Source: Warburgia ugandensis
Taxonomy: Eukaryota; Streptophyta; Magnoliopsida; Canellales; Canellaceae
Length of the DNA stretch: 64,000 nucleotides
Reading direction: 5' to 3'
Assembly (NCBI GenBank): GCA_035236585.1
Contig: CP141126.1
Coordinates: 9,809,001 to 9,873,000, forward strand
Shown here: piece after piece, positions 1-12,521 of the stretch
Layout: each line of letters opens with the position of its first letter
Numbering within the stretch: the first letter of the stretch is position 1
Program-made: the position numbers and the translations under genes
The notes under the pieces: model-generated
The model's database searches: none
Told to the model about the DNA's origin: nothing
What the model saw: the letters and a program-made list of their open reading frames with translations, nothing else

Positions 1-87
1 TCGGCGGAGAATGGCATCAGAAATCTTCCAGATAATCTGGAGGACCACAAGGAAAATGAACCCAACAATGGAACTGGTGGAGAGTGA
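1..87 (+). CDS. Possible C-terminal end of an unidentified protein (cut by window edge)
   Basis: From base 1 a frame reads 28 residues (starting SAENGIRNLPDN, ending NGTGGE) and stops with tga at 85-87. The composition is acidic and hydrophilic (Glu, Asn, Asp), as in many disordered C-terminal tails. An overlapping plus-strand ORF at 11-193 looks less protein-like. I do not recognise the family. If real, the gene is convergent with the FBPase gene, and the following 1.6 kb would hold both 3' ends. It could equally be chance coding in a short stretch. Confidence 0.22.
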   Translation, partial: SAENGIRNLPDNLEDHKENEPNNGTGGE

Positions 88-1730
88 AGGCATCAGAGAC
101 AGCGTGCCTTTTAAAATCTGTCATGTTAAGGGAAATTTTGTTTCTTCAGCTTCTGTTTGCCTTGCTGGATGCTCAATGAAAGCACATGAATGAAGTTCCG
201 CTCAGGTATCAATGGAAGCACTTGAATGAAGTTCAAGTAGATTCCAGTTCAGTGGATGCTGGACATGCTGGTATGCTAAGTTAGCTTGAAGTCGCATGTT
301 CATTCTGGCATTTGTCAATATTGCATGTCTCTGGAAAAATGAATATGTTGATGCAATCATATGTATGGACTACAGGGAATTACAAGGACTGGCATTTACT
401 GTTTAACTTGTATGGATTCTCTGGACGATACCATTCCACATGCTGATGATACTGAAACTATTGTATCTTAAGATAGATGACAAATGAGTAATGATTGCAT
501 CTTTTGCCATATCTCTTAGAAGTGGCTAACAGCCATGACAGTTACTTAAAGAAGTCTACACCAGCATAGTTCAAATATGACCAGCATAGTTCAAATATGA
601 TCATCTCTTATTATACGTTGTCTGTCATTTGTTTTCGCTAACATCTGAGGTAATGGTTTGATCCTATAGTCCTACAGTTGGTGGCATCTCAGACGTTGAG
701 GGCATTAGGGGCAGCACCTCCATTGGATCCTGACAAATACCAACAGCATGGTCAACTACTGTTCATCTGATGACCCCAGTTTAGACGTACTGCCATGTTC
801 TAACTAGATTATGTCCGGGCAAATTGTTGGTTAAGAAAATTGTGATTTTGGATTGCTTCTGCTAAGGAATAAGCAGATATTGTTACCGAAGCTGATGGCT
901 TACTAAGCTACCAAAGGGCCATAGATTTTGAAACAGTGCGTTTCAGCATGTGATATATGAGATTTGCTTTTAATGCATTATTTACAGTTTCGCAAATAAA
1001 AAGGGGAAATATCTAGTAGAGAAGATCCATTGACTTGAGCTTATGGAAATATTCCTCGTACAGTCCTGAATGCCAATTTTCAGGCGAAGAGAATGGTTAA
1101 TAGCAAGTGGACAAAGGGCCCTTCAAGTCAATATGATCTCACTGTAGAGATGCTCGCTCAACATAATCAAGTCCACTGGTGTTTGACTTCTTTAGGCTTA
1201 AAGAAAGGGTAAAAATAAATTCTAAGACTGCAAATATTATTGACTTTTTCCATCACAGTGGACTTCGTTTTTCTTGTTCGTTCTAAAATAGAAGTTAATA
1301 CCTGCTTTCTCCAACCCAAGGCAGTAATTCGTCAGGTGCTTTCTACTGACAGTGAAAATGGCAACGGGGCAGACTGAGATGTTTGAAGTTGTCGGTAGAA
1401 CTTGGTTTAATGGACAATGTTAGCGCTGTTTCAGAGAAAAGACCTAGCTAAGTGTGCATTCTTTCTTCTCGTGTTGTCATCTGTAAGACAAATCCTAGCA
1501 TATATATGGTCAAGGAGTCAAGCACTGTCAAAGGCAGGTTATGTATGTCGATCCAAATATATACACATACCAGGCAATCTGCAAGGAATCTAATTTACCC
1601 ATGAATTGGAGTTTCTCATTACACAGCCTTATGCAAGTTTGAGTTGTTAAATTGACGGGGAATGGTTATGGAAAATGGACACATATCTGATGATATTGCG
1701 CAGCATGCAGAGAAAATTGGGGTTACAGAT
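88..1730. other. Intergenic or 3'-UTR stretch
   Basis: No gene is recognised here. The stretch separates the possible plus-strand gene end at 87 from the FBPase stop at 1731, and probably contains the two convergent 3' UTRs. Its only clear structure is a perfect 20-bp tandem duplication at 561-600. Confidence 0.5.
561..600. repeat. Perfect 20-bp tandem duplication
   Basis: The 20-mer ccagcatagttcaaatatga occurs twice head to tail at 561-580 and 581-600 with no mismatch, which suggests a recent slippage or repair duplication. Confidence 0.9.
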
Positions 1731-4700
1731 TTATGCCTTTTTTTCTGCGGCAGCATGGAGTGCTTTTATTTCTTCGACGTCATCGTAGCTGCCAAGGAAT
1801 ATGGGTGACCGCTGATGGATCTTTGTAGGAACCAAGTCAAGCGCCTGGAGAAGTGGTTGATAGAGTTAGTTCAATATCCTGTGATTGCTAAATGAAGATG
1901 CAAAATTATCTCCGAGAGACACTGAGACATGGATTTTCAGAGAATGCTTTCCTACCCGTTCTTTCCCTGTAAAAGCTTGACCACCTGCTTGTTCCATCAA
2001 GAAAGACATCGGAAAGACTTCATAGAGGACGCTGCAGCAGAAAAGGTTTATAAGTCCCAGTTATACTTTCTTAACAGATAATCCTCGTCTATAAATATAG
2101 CACCAACTACTGCAATTCTATGCGTCGGAATGAGTTGGATATCTAACATACCGTAACTTCCCATTAGGACTCTTCTTATCCGCAGGGTACAAAAATACAC
2201 CCCCATAAAGCAATGTGCGGTGGACATCAGCTACCATACTGCAGACATTAATAGTGTCATCGGACTAAAAACTCTATTTGGATGAAGGAAAGAGGTATCC
2301 TGGCATCTAGTCCATAACCTCTCTTAAACATGTTAGCAAACACAGAAGCTTGGATTATCCTAACAACAAGTCTACTTTCACCAACAGCTGTGGTAAGTGA
2401 TAGAAAGTTTTAGATTCCAATTGCTAAGAAATCAAAGAAATTGTCAATTAATTAAAACACAGAATCTCATATAAGCAATAATTTCAGAACACAGGTCTCA
2501 TGTTTCAGGAACACCATCGTCATATCCATTCAGAGGGAAAATTTGAGGGATAGTCTTTATTCTTCCCTGCTTTGTTGTATTATGGGGTACCAAAGAACAG
2601 TTTTGTAGATAAAAAGATCCTTTAAATGTGACCATCACATTAATGGTATCACTGCCCCACCGAAGGCTGTGTGCGATCTTAAGGAAATCAGCATCTGCTA
2701 CATATGGTATTACTGCATTCTTCAAGAGCCAAACTCTGCTGGCAACTGAATGGCCAATTTCCAAAGTTGGCTAAATATTCTGAAGGTATGACTGAGTGTT
2801 TTTGTGAGGAAACTCTTTTTGTAGAACCTTGAGGTCACGGTTTGAAGGGTGGAACAGTCTCTTGCAAAAAAAAACAAGGTAAGGCTGCGTATTATAGACC
2901 CTTGTAGTCCATCCCTTCCTGGGACCCCACATATGGGGGAGCTTTGTGCACTGGGCTCCCTCCACCTTTTTTGTAGATTTTCTCAAACACTGGCTAATCC
3001 TGATGCACGTTTCCCCTTTGTTGCAATAGTTTAATATGGGAAGGAGATTTACAACAAACAACAATAATGCCCTAAAAATATAAGAAACAATAATTTTAGA
3101 AAAGAACCAAATCCTGATCAAACCACTGGTATGAAACTGATACGAAAGATCGCCACGAGGGACCTAAACCAGGTGAAATCAACAGATTGCATGTAACATC
3201 TAGGATTAATTTTGTTATGTGGACTTCAATATCTGAGAGATCACAGGAAGTTACAACTCATGATTTTGGGGATGGAATACAGAGAAGATAAGAAGTGGTC
3301 TATTGAAGAACAAGCCACCCTTGTCAATAAATTCTCTTTGCCGCCATCTCAGAACAGAAAGAATCCTATATATATATATATATATATATATATAACAGAG
3401 TATCCAAATACCTCCCAATGTATCTTAGAGACTTTGGAGATGAACCATCCTTGGGGAACTTGCATTGCTCCACATACCTGCGGGAGGAATGTTAAGGAAG
3501 TACACTCTAAATAACTAATAAATGAACAAACAACTAGAAAATTGATTTGGATGTACTTTGCTGTTGGGTCATCCCAGTTCTTGGCATTTCCTTCATTCAC
3601 TGAATAAATTTTTCCTTTCTTTGGTATCTACATGGTAATGAAACAAAATGTAACTAATGAAGTTCTTACCGTGGATACTACAGACAATAAGTTACATAAT
3701 ACAACATCCAATACCATAGAAACAAACTTAAAAGAAAATCTGTACCATTTTTAAATCTTTAACTGATATTATAAAATGCATATGTATGATTAATCCGAAA
3801 ACTAGATTCGGTCGTTGACTAGTCATTCAGAACATATAGTGAAAAAGATAAAAGCTGCATTCAAGATTGGTACTTTATCCCGGTGAAAAACTACCATAGA
3901 CGCACCTTTATGTCTGGATGAGTTAGTATGAACTCCCCAAGAGATGGATCCAGAGTGAAGCCATTTACACCACTTCCAGTGCTCAGCACAAGCTGGAAGA
4001 CATAACCTCTGAAATGATGATTGCATGAAATATGAAGCATAGGGCATGAAACTGCAAATAAAAGATCCATGAACCATTGGTTCCATAAAGATGATGAGGT
4101 TGGACATGCTAAGACATGACCACATACTCCCCCTTCATGGAGCGGATTTTAGAAGTACCAAGTTAAAGTTGAGGGTTCATGTCTCGTGCAGGTCAGGCCT
4201 TAAGGAACATTGGAAGTTGGCAAATGAAGAAATGTGAGCAATAAAGAAGGATAATGATGGTTAAAGTTACCGTGCAAGAGCTCCCGTACATGCAATAGCC
4301 AGCTGCCGCCATATTCTTCCCAGGTTGCAACACGTCATCCAGAGTTGGTTCTCCATCATGTTTCAATGTATAGATCCCAAAGATCTAGAAGCAAAAGAAG
4401 ATTCTGTAACAGTTAAAGCTTCTTAAGAAAACATTGTCAGGACTTTATAAGCAACATTGGAGAAGTAATATTTCTGGTGATTTCTCTGTTTTCATATTTA
4501 TAAAGTGATGATGAACAAGATCATCATCATCAAAGCCTTATCGTGATTAGGAGTTGGCTATGATGATGAACAAGATGATTTTGAAAAAACATATCAATCA
4601 TGAACAAAAAGAAAACAATCTGTAGGATGGGGGTCATACAGTTCCAATTGAGACACCGCAGTCAATGTTGGAGGATCCATCCAAAGGATCAAAAACAACA

Positions 4701-6535
4701 CAATACCTGCACTATTAGTACCCATCAAATTGATTCTGTTAGTATGTCTCAGGTTTCAAGGATTTAACATGGTTTAATGAAAATCAGATGGTATGAGTCA
4801 ACACCTTCCACGCTTGGATGGCTCCACAAATGTTGCTTCCTCATCCTCTTCCGAAACAAGAATGCTCTGCATAAAGGGTTCAGAATCTTAAATGAAGTAT
4901 TCACCACATGCACAAGGAAAACACATTTTTTTGGTAGGCTGCTTATTTCCAACCCATGGTAAACACATGGAAACACCCCAACAAGATCCAATATCTTGAA
5001 GTTGCACTACCGTTTAAGATATTCAAATGCTAAATCACTTTAACTGAGTTGCATATTGGGTGGGCGTCTGCGGACCTTGCATCTGCCAGCATTTCTCGTT
5101 TTAGTAACATAATTGACAGACTGCAGAAACTTACCGTCCGCCCACTACTTATCAGAGCCTTTACAAAAACTTCATTTGAAAGGACATCCAGTTTCTTCTG
5201 CTCTTCACCCTGCATTTCAGATCAGAGACATCACCCAGTCAGCACATATCATGAGACTGTTACAACCCTCATGCTCGCAGGAAGAGAAATTCATCCAGAA
5301 AGAAAGAAAGCTTGATCTGAAACAGCTGTAAGCTTTCCAAGTGATTTGTTTATTTAAATTGACCATTTTGAAGATAGTGGCCAGGCTATATTCTGACAAT
5401 CTGAACTTTTACAGTATTTCCTGAAACTTTTGGTTCATGATTTCTAGTAGTCTTCATTGTATTTTAAAGAAGAATGAGGCTGAGATACCAAAACATAAAC
5501 TAACTAGACCAAATTTTAGTAGTCTAAAACACAAGACTTCTTAAATAATGAGCAAACAGGGCAATCCCCTGTTCAGAATCTTTGAACTTGCCTGAACATT
5601 AGTCTCTCCAGCAAGTCCGATGAGTTTCGCAAGACCAGCCTGTTCAAGTAAACACTAGGAGATAAGCCAAAGTACAACAGAAACTGGAGAGAGTGCAAAG
5701 AGCATGCATTCACAAAAAGAAGAAAATAAGTGAAAAAACAAGAGCAACACAACAGCCTCAGAAAATGGGCCCTTACAGCAACATATGAACCCAATCAGCA
5801 AACCACCTATTGGAAATTATCAGTGGTAACTTCCAAAGCACTGGTAAACAAACCACACCCAATTATTCACCGCACAACCATCTAACATCTCTGTAAACCT
5901 CTTTGAGATAGTTGTACACTGTCTCAAGATTTGTTCCTTTAAAATGAGCGCGAGAAATTTTTACTCGCTTATTCTTTTGTGACAAAAAACAACCAAGGAA
6001 GCCTTCCTCATTGAGGTTTTCTTGGTTACCAAATTCCATACAAACACCGAAGCCCTAGAGGTTGAGTGACTTTATTCTCTACTAAGAACTTCATTTTACC
6101 ATTTAAAACGACAAAGAAGAGAAAAAGAAACCTACATTCAGTTCCCATTAATAACAAGATTCTCACCGCGAAAACAACCCATTCCATGAATCGTAAACAT
6201 GGATTCTTTCAAAATCGGAACTAGTATTGATCTATCGACCCTCACCATGCAAACACGAGAAATCATAACAGAAGGGATAGGAGTTCCCTCCACAGTGGTA
6301 TCAATCACAACTAGCAGGCAATCGATTCCAATGAAATTAGTATAATCAGACAGAAACAAAGCATCGAAGAAAAGACCTTATTAACGGCAGTGCAGACGAA
6401 TTTGCATCCAAGAACTATATGGCTAAGTAGAATGGTGAAATCTCCACGAGATTCAGGATATTTGGACTGCTCATTGAGAACGTAACGAGTAATCGTCATC
6501 AAATCCGTTCTATGAGCTTCCGCAGCGTGATCCAT
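1731..6535 (-). CDS. cyFBP: Cytosolic fructose-1,6-bisphosphatase, 12 exons, 341 aa
   Basis: Hydrolyses fructose-1,6-bisphosphate to fructose-6-phosphate in the cytosol, a control point of sucrose synthesis and gluconeogenesis. Exons (minus strand): 6377-6535, 5592-5639, 5135-5209, 4805-4866, 4640-4706, 4271-4384, 3906-3992, 3557-3627, 3412-3477, 2152-2238, 1956-2031, 1731-1844. All phases close to 341 codons, the usual length for the cytosolic isoform. The N-terminus [20 protein letters not shown] matches the family start and carries no transit peptide. The metal/phosphate site DPLDGSSN spans exon 5, and [18 protein letters not shown] and the [12 protein letters not shown] substrate region are intact. 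The long Cys-bearing redox loop of plastid FBPases is absent. Intron 2 uses a GC donor (CAG|GCAAGT). Intron 9 holds an Au SINE and a TA microsatellite. The 5' flank has a long CT tract (sense strand). Probably functional. Confidence 0.95.
2826..2974 (+). mobile_element. Au-type SINE, 5'-truncated, in FBPase intron 9
   Basis: Contains the SINE landmarks ccttgaggtcacgg (tRNA B-box region), cttgcaa..caaggtaaggctgcg, and gagctttgtgcactgggct before a T-rich 3' end. The copy begins at the B-box region, so the tRNA-related head is missing. The short flanks tttttgtaga occur on both sides, consistent with target-site duplication. It lies antisense to FBPase. Confidence 0.8.
3367..3394. repeat. (TA)n microsatellite in FBPase intron 9
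   Basis: Fourteen TA units lie about 17 nt inside the intron from the exon 9 donor (exon edge at 3412). Length is likely to vary between individuals. Confidence 0.95.
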
Positions 6536-6661
6536 GGCCGCTAATCCCTCTTAATCTATCAGCTAGGGCTTTTGGAGCTCCTTACAAGATGAACAAGTGA
6601 ATTTTGGATTCTTCTTATATTCGAGACCAAGAGCCTACTACTGCGTGTTATCTGCAAAGGT

Positions 6662-6662
<1 letters not shown>

Positions 6663-6709
<47 letters not shown>

Positions 6710-6714
6710 GAGAG
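6663..6714. repeat. (AG)n/(CT)n tract in the FBPase 5' leader or promoter
   Basis: Roughly 25 AG units with one interruption, 130-180 nt upstream of the FBPase ATG. On the transcript strand it reads CT. Such CT-rich leaders near plant transcription starts are common, and GA repeats are bound by BBR/BPC factors. A role here is inferred only from position. Confidence 0.9.
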
Positions 6715-7817
6715 GGATAGAGCTATCTGATGTCAATGGAAGTGTCTGGGGACACGTGTCGCCTCGGGAGTGAGCGGATGATCTGGTGGTCGCCGTGAAG
6801 ATAACGCCTCCCTCCGTCCGCTGCGCGAGCTTGGTTTCGCCTTTGTCTGGTGCCCGTCTCGAGGCAACGAACTTGCTCAGAATAGCAACGAAAATGATAA
6901 TGACGGCAATTTAATGGGGATTTATTATGGCCGACGCTGAATGGGGTTTTAACTTTTCGTCCTCTTTCTTAAAATTGCGGGCCCTTTCAGAATCGATGAT
7001 TCGCTAACTCAAACTAGGAGGTCAGAAATGATATTCCCACTCCCCCTTGATTAAATGCAGGCGTCCATATCATAGGCCCCAACTCTGTAACGGTCTAACC
7101 GCCTGTGACTACGAGGTTGCTTGCGCTCAATGGGACGTCCCCACGTTCAAAATCATTTTACAACCAACGGTAGGAGATTGAAAATCAACATTCTGCCTAA
7201 TGAGATGTCCCTTCTCTGTTTAGCGGTTCTTCCTTCGTTTGCGGTAGGGGTATTTAACTTAATTCCTGAGGGAAGAAGAAGTCGATGATCCTTTTCTCAT
7301 GCATGATTAAATGGTTTTATAGATCTAAGTCGTTCATCATATTCTGAGTGCTTTGTGTAAGCCTTTGGATCAAATTTTATGCATGTTGAATGCTTTTAGT
7401 TGAAAATCCCAACCTTCCATTTTTATTAATTTTTTATATACTTAAAATAAGTGGTTAAGATTTAAAATTGTCCAAATACATTAATTTCTTATGAATTTAC
7501 TATTTTTGGTATTATCGAATATGATGAATAATTTAGATCTACGAAAACATTTTACTGTGCACAAGAAAATGATCATCTGATCGCCATGGGGGCTTTTTTC
7601 TAGGACTTTTTTAACTTTGATAGCTGGTCTATATGATGTGATTATCAATGCAGTTCCTTTCCTTTTGCACCAGATGATAACACACTAGATTAGCCTCTAT
7701 CAATTTGTTTTGGCCATAAACATCCGTCCATTAGTGGATTTTACATCATCATCATTGTCATCAATGCCTAATTCTAATTAGGTGTCAATAAGAGTGAATT
7801 TACATACTTAGTTTAAT
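6715..7817. other. Intergenic region upstream of FBPase
   Basis: No coding signal is seen. The part nearest the gene is GC-richer and would hold the FBPase promoter. Beyond about 7300 it becomes AT-rich and featureless up to the first SINE. Confidence 0.5.
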
Positions 7818-7995
7818 AAGGGGCAGCCCCATGTAGGAAGCTCTCACCTACGCAGGAGGCGAGGAAAGGGTGAATCACAAGAGTCTATAGTACTTAGCTT
7901 TACCTTGCATTTTTGTAAAAGACTATTTCCATGCCTTGAACCTGTGACTTCAAGATTGCATGATGACAATTTTACTGTTGCACCAAGGCTGCTCC
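7818..7995 (-). mobile_element. Au-type SINE
   Basis: Minus-strand copy. On the plus strand it runs aaggggcagccc, then the tRNA-unrelated middle (ttaccttgcatttttg), then the inverted B-box (cctgtgacttcaag), ending caccaaggctgctcc. Nearly full length but diverged. No clear target-site duplication. Confidence 0.85.
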
Positions 7996-8065
7996 ATATT
8001 AATATCTTACAATATATATTTGAATATAAATTTATTAGCGATATCAACAGCAACAACAACAAAAA

Positions 8066-8095
8066 GAGCTCCTGCCTATGCAGGGTCTACGTAGA
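8066..8095 (-). mobile_element. Short Au-SINE scrap
   Basis: The 30-bp stretch agctcctgcctatgcagggt plus flank matches the middle of the neighbouring SINE copies and lies between two longer copies. Probably left by a partial insertion or internal rearrangement of the tandem pair. Confidence 0.45.
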
Positions 8096-8129
8096 CTTGT
8101 GCCAAATAACTTGTAAACTTATCTAGACT

Positions 8130-8310
8130 AAAAGGGGCAATCTTGGTGCACGAAGCTCCTGCCTATGCTGGGCTTGGGGAAGGAGCAAACTACGAGAGTC
8201 TATAACATGCAGCCTTATTTTGTATTTTTGCAAGAAGCTGTTTTTACGTATTGAACTCCTAACCTCTAAATCACGAGATGACAACTTTACCGTTGTAACA
8301 AAGCTCCTCT
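8130..8310 (-). mobile_element. Au-type SINE
   Basis: Second minus-strand copy in the same orientation as the one 135 bp upstream. Shows aaaaggggcaatcttggtgc, a cacgaagctcctgcc core, ttttgtatttttgcaag and a degraded B-box (cctaacctctaaatc). More diverged than the copies near 61 kb, so probably older. Confidence 0.8.
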
Positions 8311-9239
8311 AATAAAAATTTCATTAGAGTAGCAGAGATTTACCCTGGGTACCTTGTCTATGGCTGTAGAATCTGACTGTTTTATCACCTACGAGGGGCG
8401 CCCCAAAGTTCGTCAAGGACCGATCCCACCGGTTCGGCTTTTCTGTCCATCTTGATTGTCAGCCGGCCCTTAGTTAATAGGCCATCTGACGAATTATCTT
8501 ATCCTCTCCTCCATGCGTCATTGATAACATTATAGAGAGAATAATTGTACAAAGACAACCTCTCAGCATATGCCCCTTGAATGCCTTGACTTTACCATGA
8601 TTTCTTAATTGTCCTTTTCTGAAACTTTTTTTTTGCGTTTTTATGAGGTAAGATTACAAAGCAAATCACTCACACAATCTTAAATCTAATGTGCCCATGA
8701 CCCGCAGAGAAAATATCAATTCAAACCAGGCGACGTATTTTAAAAGAGATGCCGAGTTGTCTGCGACTAATCCCTAAAGTTTACATGGTAATAAGTTTTA
8801 CTGAATGTGATCGGATTTTTATAACACATATACAATATTAAGATATTGCCTGTTGGATTTGTAGAATATGTGCTGTCAATTGGACTTAGAGGAATGTGCA
8901 GAAGAATCAATGGCAAGTAGGAAGCGTGGGCTACTCTAGCTTTACAGCATAAAACAGAGCATCAGTTGGATCCTCCGACACTTTCCCATGTTGAAGCCAC
9001 GCCCCTTCACATTGATAACTACTTTGCCACATTATGAATGGAGGTCCATATAATTTCACGAGCATAAGAAACCCAAAGATTAACAAGCTGGGCTGAATGT
9101 ACAGTGTCAGTCTCAGCTGTTTGGCGATCTGCGGTGACATTCTTCTGTTTAGTAATCCAAACTATCCATATATTGAAACATAATCTCAGAGAGGCTTTGC
9201 CCAAATTGTCGCCTTGACTAGATGATCCTAAGAAATATC
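8311..9239. other. Unassigned stretch before the L1 LINE
   Basis: No confident feature. Minus-strand ORFs at 8931-9279 have a Trp-rich pattern (FNIWIVW) faintly like the region after LINE zinc-finger motifs, so this could be an older LINE piece in the opposite direction. That is not strong enough to call. Confidence 0.3.
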
Positions 9240-12050
9240 CGTTTGGATCTGATTGTATACTGTTGGATACTCCATTCACTGTGGATGAAATATCAAAAGG
9301 CTCTTTCTCAGTGTCATAGTGATGCTGCTCCTGAGCCTGACGGTTTCACAGTGTCTTTTTTTCCAGGAAGGTTGGGCATTTTTTAGAAAGAATAATTATG
9401 AATTCATTCAGGAATTCCAGATCAAGCATCGGTTCATCGTTTATTGTGTTAGTACCCAAGAAAACTGGAGAGTTGGAATTAAAGGAATTTAGGTCCCATA
9501 GTCTTGTAACCAGTGGTTATAAGATCCTTTCTGAAGTCCTTACTAATGGCCTGAAAGGTGTGATTCATAAGCTTGTATCTACCGAACAGTCAGCTTTTGT
9601 GCCTCACTAATAGCCTGAAAGACAAATCCTTGGACGGGACTGTTGCTGCATCAGCATTTGCAGGGTCCCAATGTATACATCAAATGAATAATTCGAATAA
9701 AGGAGGCATTTTATACAAACTTGATATTGAAAAAGCTTATGATCATATTGAATGGAGGGAGATAGATCAAATCATGGTGTGAATGGGATTTCCAGAGCTT
9801 TGGCGAAGATGGATACACATTTGCCTCAGTTGTGCCAAGTTTTCAGTTCTCATTAACGGATCACCCTGTGGTTTCTTCTCCGGCAGAAGAGGCATTAGAT
9901 AATGTGACAACCTGTGGCCTTACCGGTTGACTATTGCGGGGGAAATTCTTTGTTGGATGATGAACAAAGTGGCTAGCAATGGTTTGATGTCGGGATTCCA
10001 AATTTCTAATAACAATATGCGGATGACACCCTCAATGTTTCTGATCCGGACAGTAACTTTGCGTTTAAATTGAAGGCTCTTCTCAAATGTTATCAACTCA
10101 TGACTGGAAAAAGAATTGGCTTCACCAAAACTGGTGTGCTAGAGGGTGAGAATGGACAATTAGGCTATTCAGGAACAAGCTAATATCCTAGGATGTGATA
10201 CGGGATAGCTGCCATAGTTTTATCTTGGATTCCTCTTTGTATTGGGAGACCAAGAATCAACATGTGGAATCATGTGATTGAAAGGTTTCAAGAGAGATTG
10301 GCTGATGGAAGAGATCTTATCACTCTCTTGGAGGCAGGATAACCCTAATTAAGGAAACTCTAAATAGTATGGCTCTTAACTGTATGTCTCTGTTTAAATG
10401 CCCCTCCTCTATTACTGCTGAATTGGAGAAAATTCAGAGAAGATCCCTTTGGGATGATTGTATGGGTAAGAAAAGAGTTCATCTTAGTTGGGATGTTGAA
10501 TGTAGAACAAAATAAGGTGGGAAAGGTATTCAGGAATTTTTAGTCATGAACAAAGCGCTTCTGCTCAAGTGGCTTACGAGACTCGACAATGATAATCCCA
10601 GGCTGTGGAAGACTAGTATGAAAGCAAACCATGGTGATGAAAGTTGCTGGGGTATTCATGTTGACAGAGTGAAGAAATGGTATGCTGTTTGGAGAGATAT
10701 TTGCAGGGAATTCAATGTTTTCAGGATCGTTCCTCCATTTTTCTCCGAAATGGAAACAAGAAAAGATTCTGGCATGATGGATAGCTTGATAACAGGTGCT
10801 GTCGAAGTGATCTTCAAAGAGCTTACAGAGTTTCTGCCAATAAAAATGGTTTTGTTCATTAATTTTACAACTCTCAGGGGGGGCTGTGGCTTGGAATATC
10901 TGAACTACTCGGACGCATTTTCAATTCAATTTGAAGAGGAGGAGATTGGTAATCTAACTGTTTTGCATCAAGGCAAGCTCATCATTCAAAGTGCTGGGGA
11001 TAAACTCTGTTCGTTCAGCTTATGATGCTCTGAGACCAAAGTTTGATATGGCTGAAGAGTCGCTACCTCACCTCCTCGAGTTTGTGCGTTTAATTGGATC
11101 TTATCTCATTGGAGACCACCACAATGGACAACGTGCAGAAAAGAGGATGGTCAGGCCCCTCGTCATGTTTCTTCTGCTTCCGTGTTTTCCTACATTTTAG
11201 CTTCTCCTGGCAGCATGTTGTGGGCAGATTTAATATGGCTCGGGTCTTTCGAACTGCCCGCAAAATCTCATGGAACATTCGATTGTTCCAAAGGCCACAA
11301 AAAGAACCAGAAGATTATGGCATCTTTCTGCTGTCGCTACCTTTTGGTGCCTATGGCTGGAACGAATAATGATAATAATAATAAATAAATAAATAAATAA
11401 AAAGACAGCGGATTGTCTGTTTCATACGGTCCTCAATTTGGTTCGCGAATGGCTTAATCTTTCAAAGAATTCAAAGGAATCAGAGCTGAAGTTATCAATG
11501 GAAATTGGGATGAGGTGAGAGCTGAAAGGGTGCTCAAAACTAATATCGAATCGAAGTGGGAACCACCACCCCCCGGTTGCTCAAGCTCAATTTTTCTGGA
11601 GCTTGCTTTGGGAACCCAGGAACCTCAGGAATTGGCGGCCTGGTCAGAAATTCTCGTGGTCAATGTATTTTTTTATTTCTCGGGTCTGGTTCGATATGGG
11701 GATGCTCATCTTGCCGAACTAACAGCTGTGACCCATGGGATCAATTCCTCTGCTAGCTTCGGGTGGAACGGCATCATAATCGAAGGAGACTCTAAAAATA
11801 TCAGTAGATGGCTCAATGGTTCTAGAGTTACTCCCTGGAAGTCTTGGGAATCAGTGGAAAGGCTATTAATTGTGTCCTCTTCCTCTTCCATCCACGCACG
11901 ATTCTTATATGTGAAAAGATCGGCCAATACTGACGCAGACGTGCTGACCAGAGAGGAAGCTCAGCGCCAAGAAATTAGCGAAAGCTCCTTTCATGATGGC
12001 ATTCCCTGATCTGTGCGACTTGTTTGTGCCCATGTGTTGATTTGTGTTTC
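9240..12050 (+). mobile_element. L1-type LINE, ORF2 3' half (RT, zf-RVT, RNase H), decayed
   Basis: Translated pieces in order: reverse-transcriptase entry LDTPFTVDEISK and PEPDGFTVSFF (about 9266-9350); VPKKTGELELKEFR, STEQSAFVP and YKLDIEKAYDHIEW (about 9430-9765); [15 protein letters not shown] (about 9840); a downstream linker starting NKALLLKWL (10546 on); zinc-finger region QKRGWSGPSSCFFC and WCLWLER (about 11110-11365); RNase H with FSGACFGNPGTSGIGGLVRN, AELTAVTHGI and IIIEGDS (about 11580-11930). The frame is broken many times by stops and shifts, and the RT catalytic box is not readable, so it cannot mobilise itself. ORF1 and the endonuclease domain were not found, as in a 5'-truncated insertion. 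T-rich 3'-UTR-like sequence may extend to about 12300; no clear poly-A tail or TSD. Confidence 0.9.
11366..11402. repeat. (AAT)/(AAAT) microsatellite inside the LINE
   Basis: Lies directly after the LINE motif WLER and before a stretch that again fits LINE coding (CLFHTVLNLVREWL). It therefore looks like expansion within the element rather than the tail of a separate insertion. Confidence 0.75.
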
Positions 12051-12394
12051 TGGCCTTCTGCTCCGGGTAGGATGTGACACTGTTTTTCCAATTTCTAATA
12101 GGTGGGGCTGCTTGCGTTGAGGTTTTTGTTTCGGCAGCTTGTGATCTGTCTAATTGGGCGGATCTTTGTGGCTTGTTTCTGATCGAGTTTTGCTCTCATC
12201 TATATTGCTTCCGTACCTCTATTTCAGTAGGCTGCTTGATTCCCTGTAATCTTGGTTGCCTGCTGATTTTTCTAGCAGAAGAACAAAGGATTTTAACCTT
12301 CAAACAAGGTGTTCAAGACTGGAAATAACAGCCAACAATGTCCAGTGCAGCTGGTCATAGGCAACTCAGCGTGACTTTCTTTGTCATTCTAAGC

Positions 12395-12521
12395 AAAAAG
12401 GACAGACCGATACAGGAAACTCCAGTCTTACCTTGCAGTTTTTACAGGAGGCTGTTTCCACGCCTCGAACCTATGATCTCAAGGTCACACGACAATAACT
12501 ATACCGTGCCAAGGCTCCCCT
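12395..12521 (-). mobile_element. Au-type SINE, internally shortened
   Basis: Plus-strand reading shows ttaccttgcag, aggaggctgtttccacgcctc, gatctcaaggtcacacgac and caaggctcccctt. The part corresponding to the 3' body is shortened. Flanks gtcattct and ttcattct are a possible imperfect target-site duplication. Confidence 0.75.

Noticed and set aside
8931-9279. Minus-strand ORFs with a Trp-rich pattern
   Set aside because: They resemble LINE sequence only vaguely, with no diagnostic motif.
10656-10859. Minus-strand ORF opposite the LINE
   Set aside because: It is the antisense shadow of the LINE frame.
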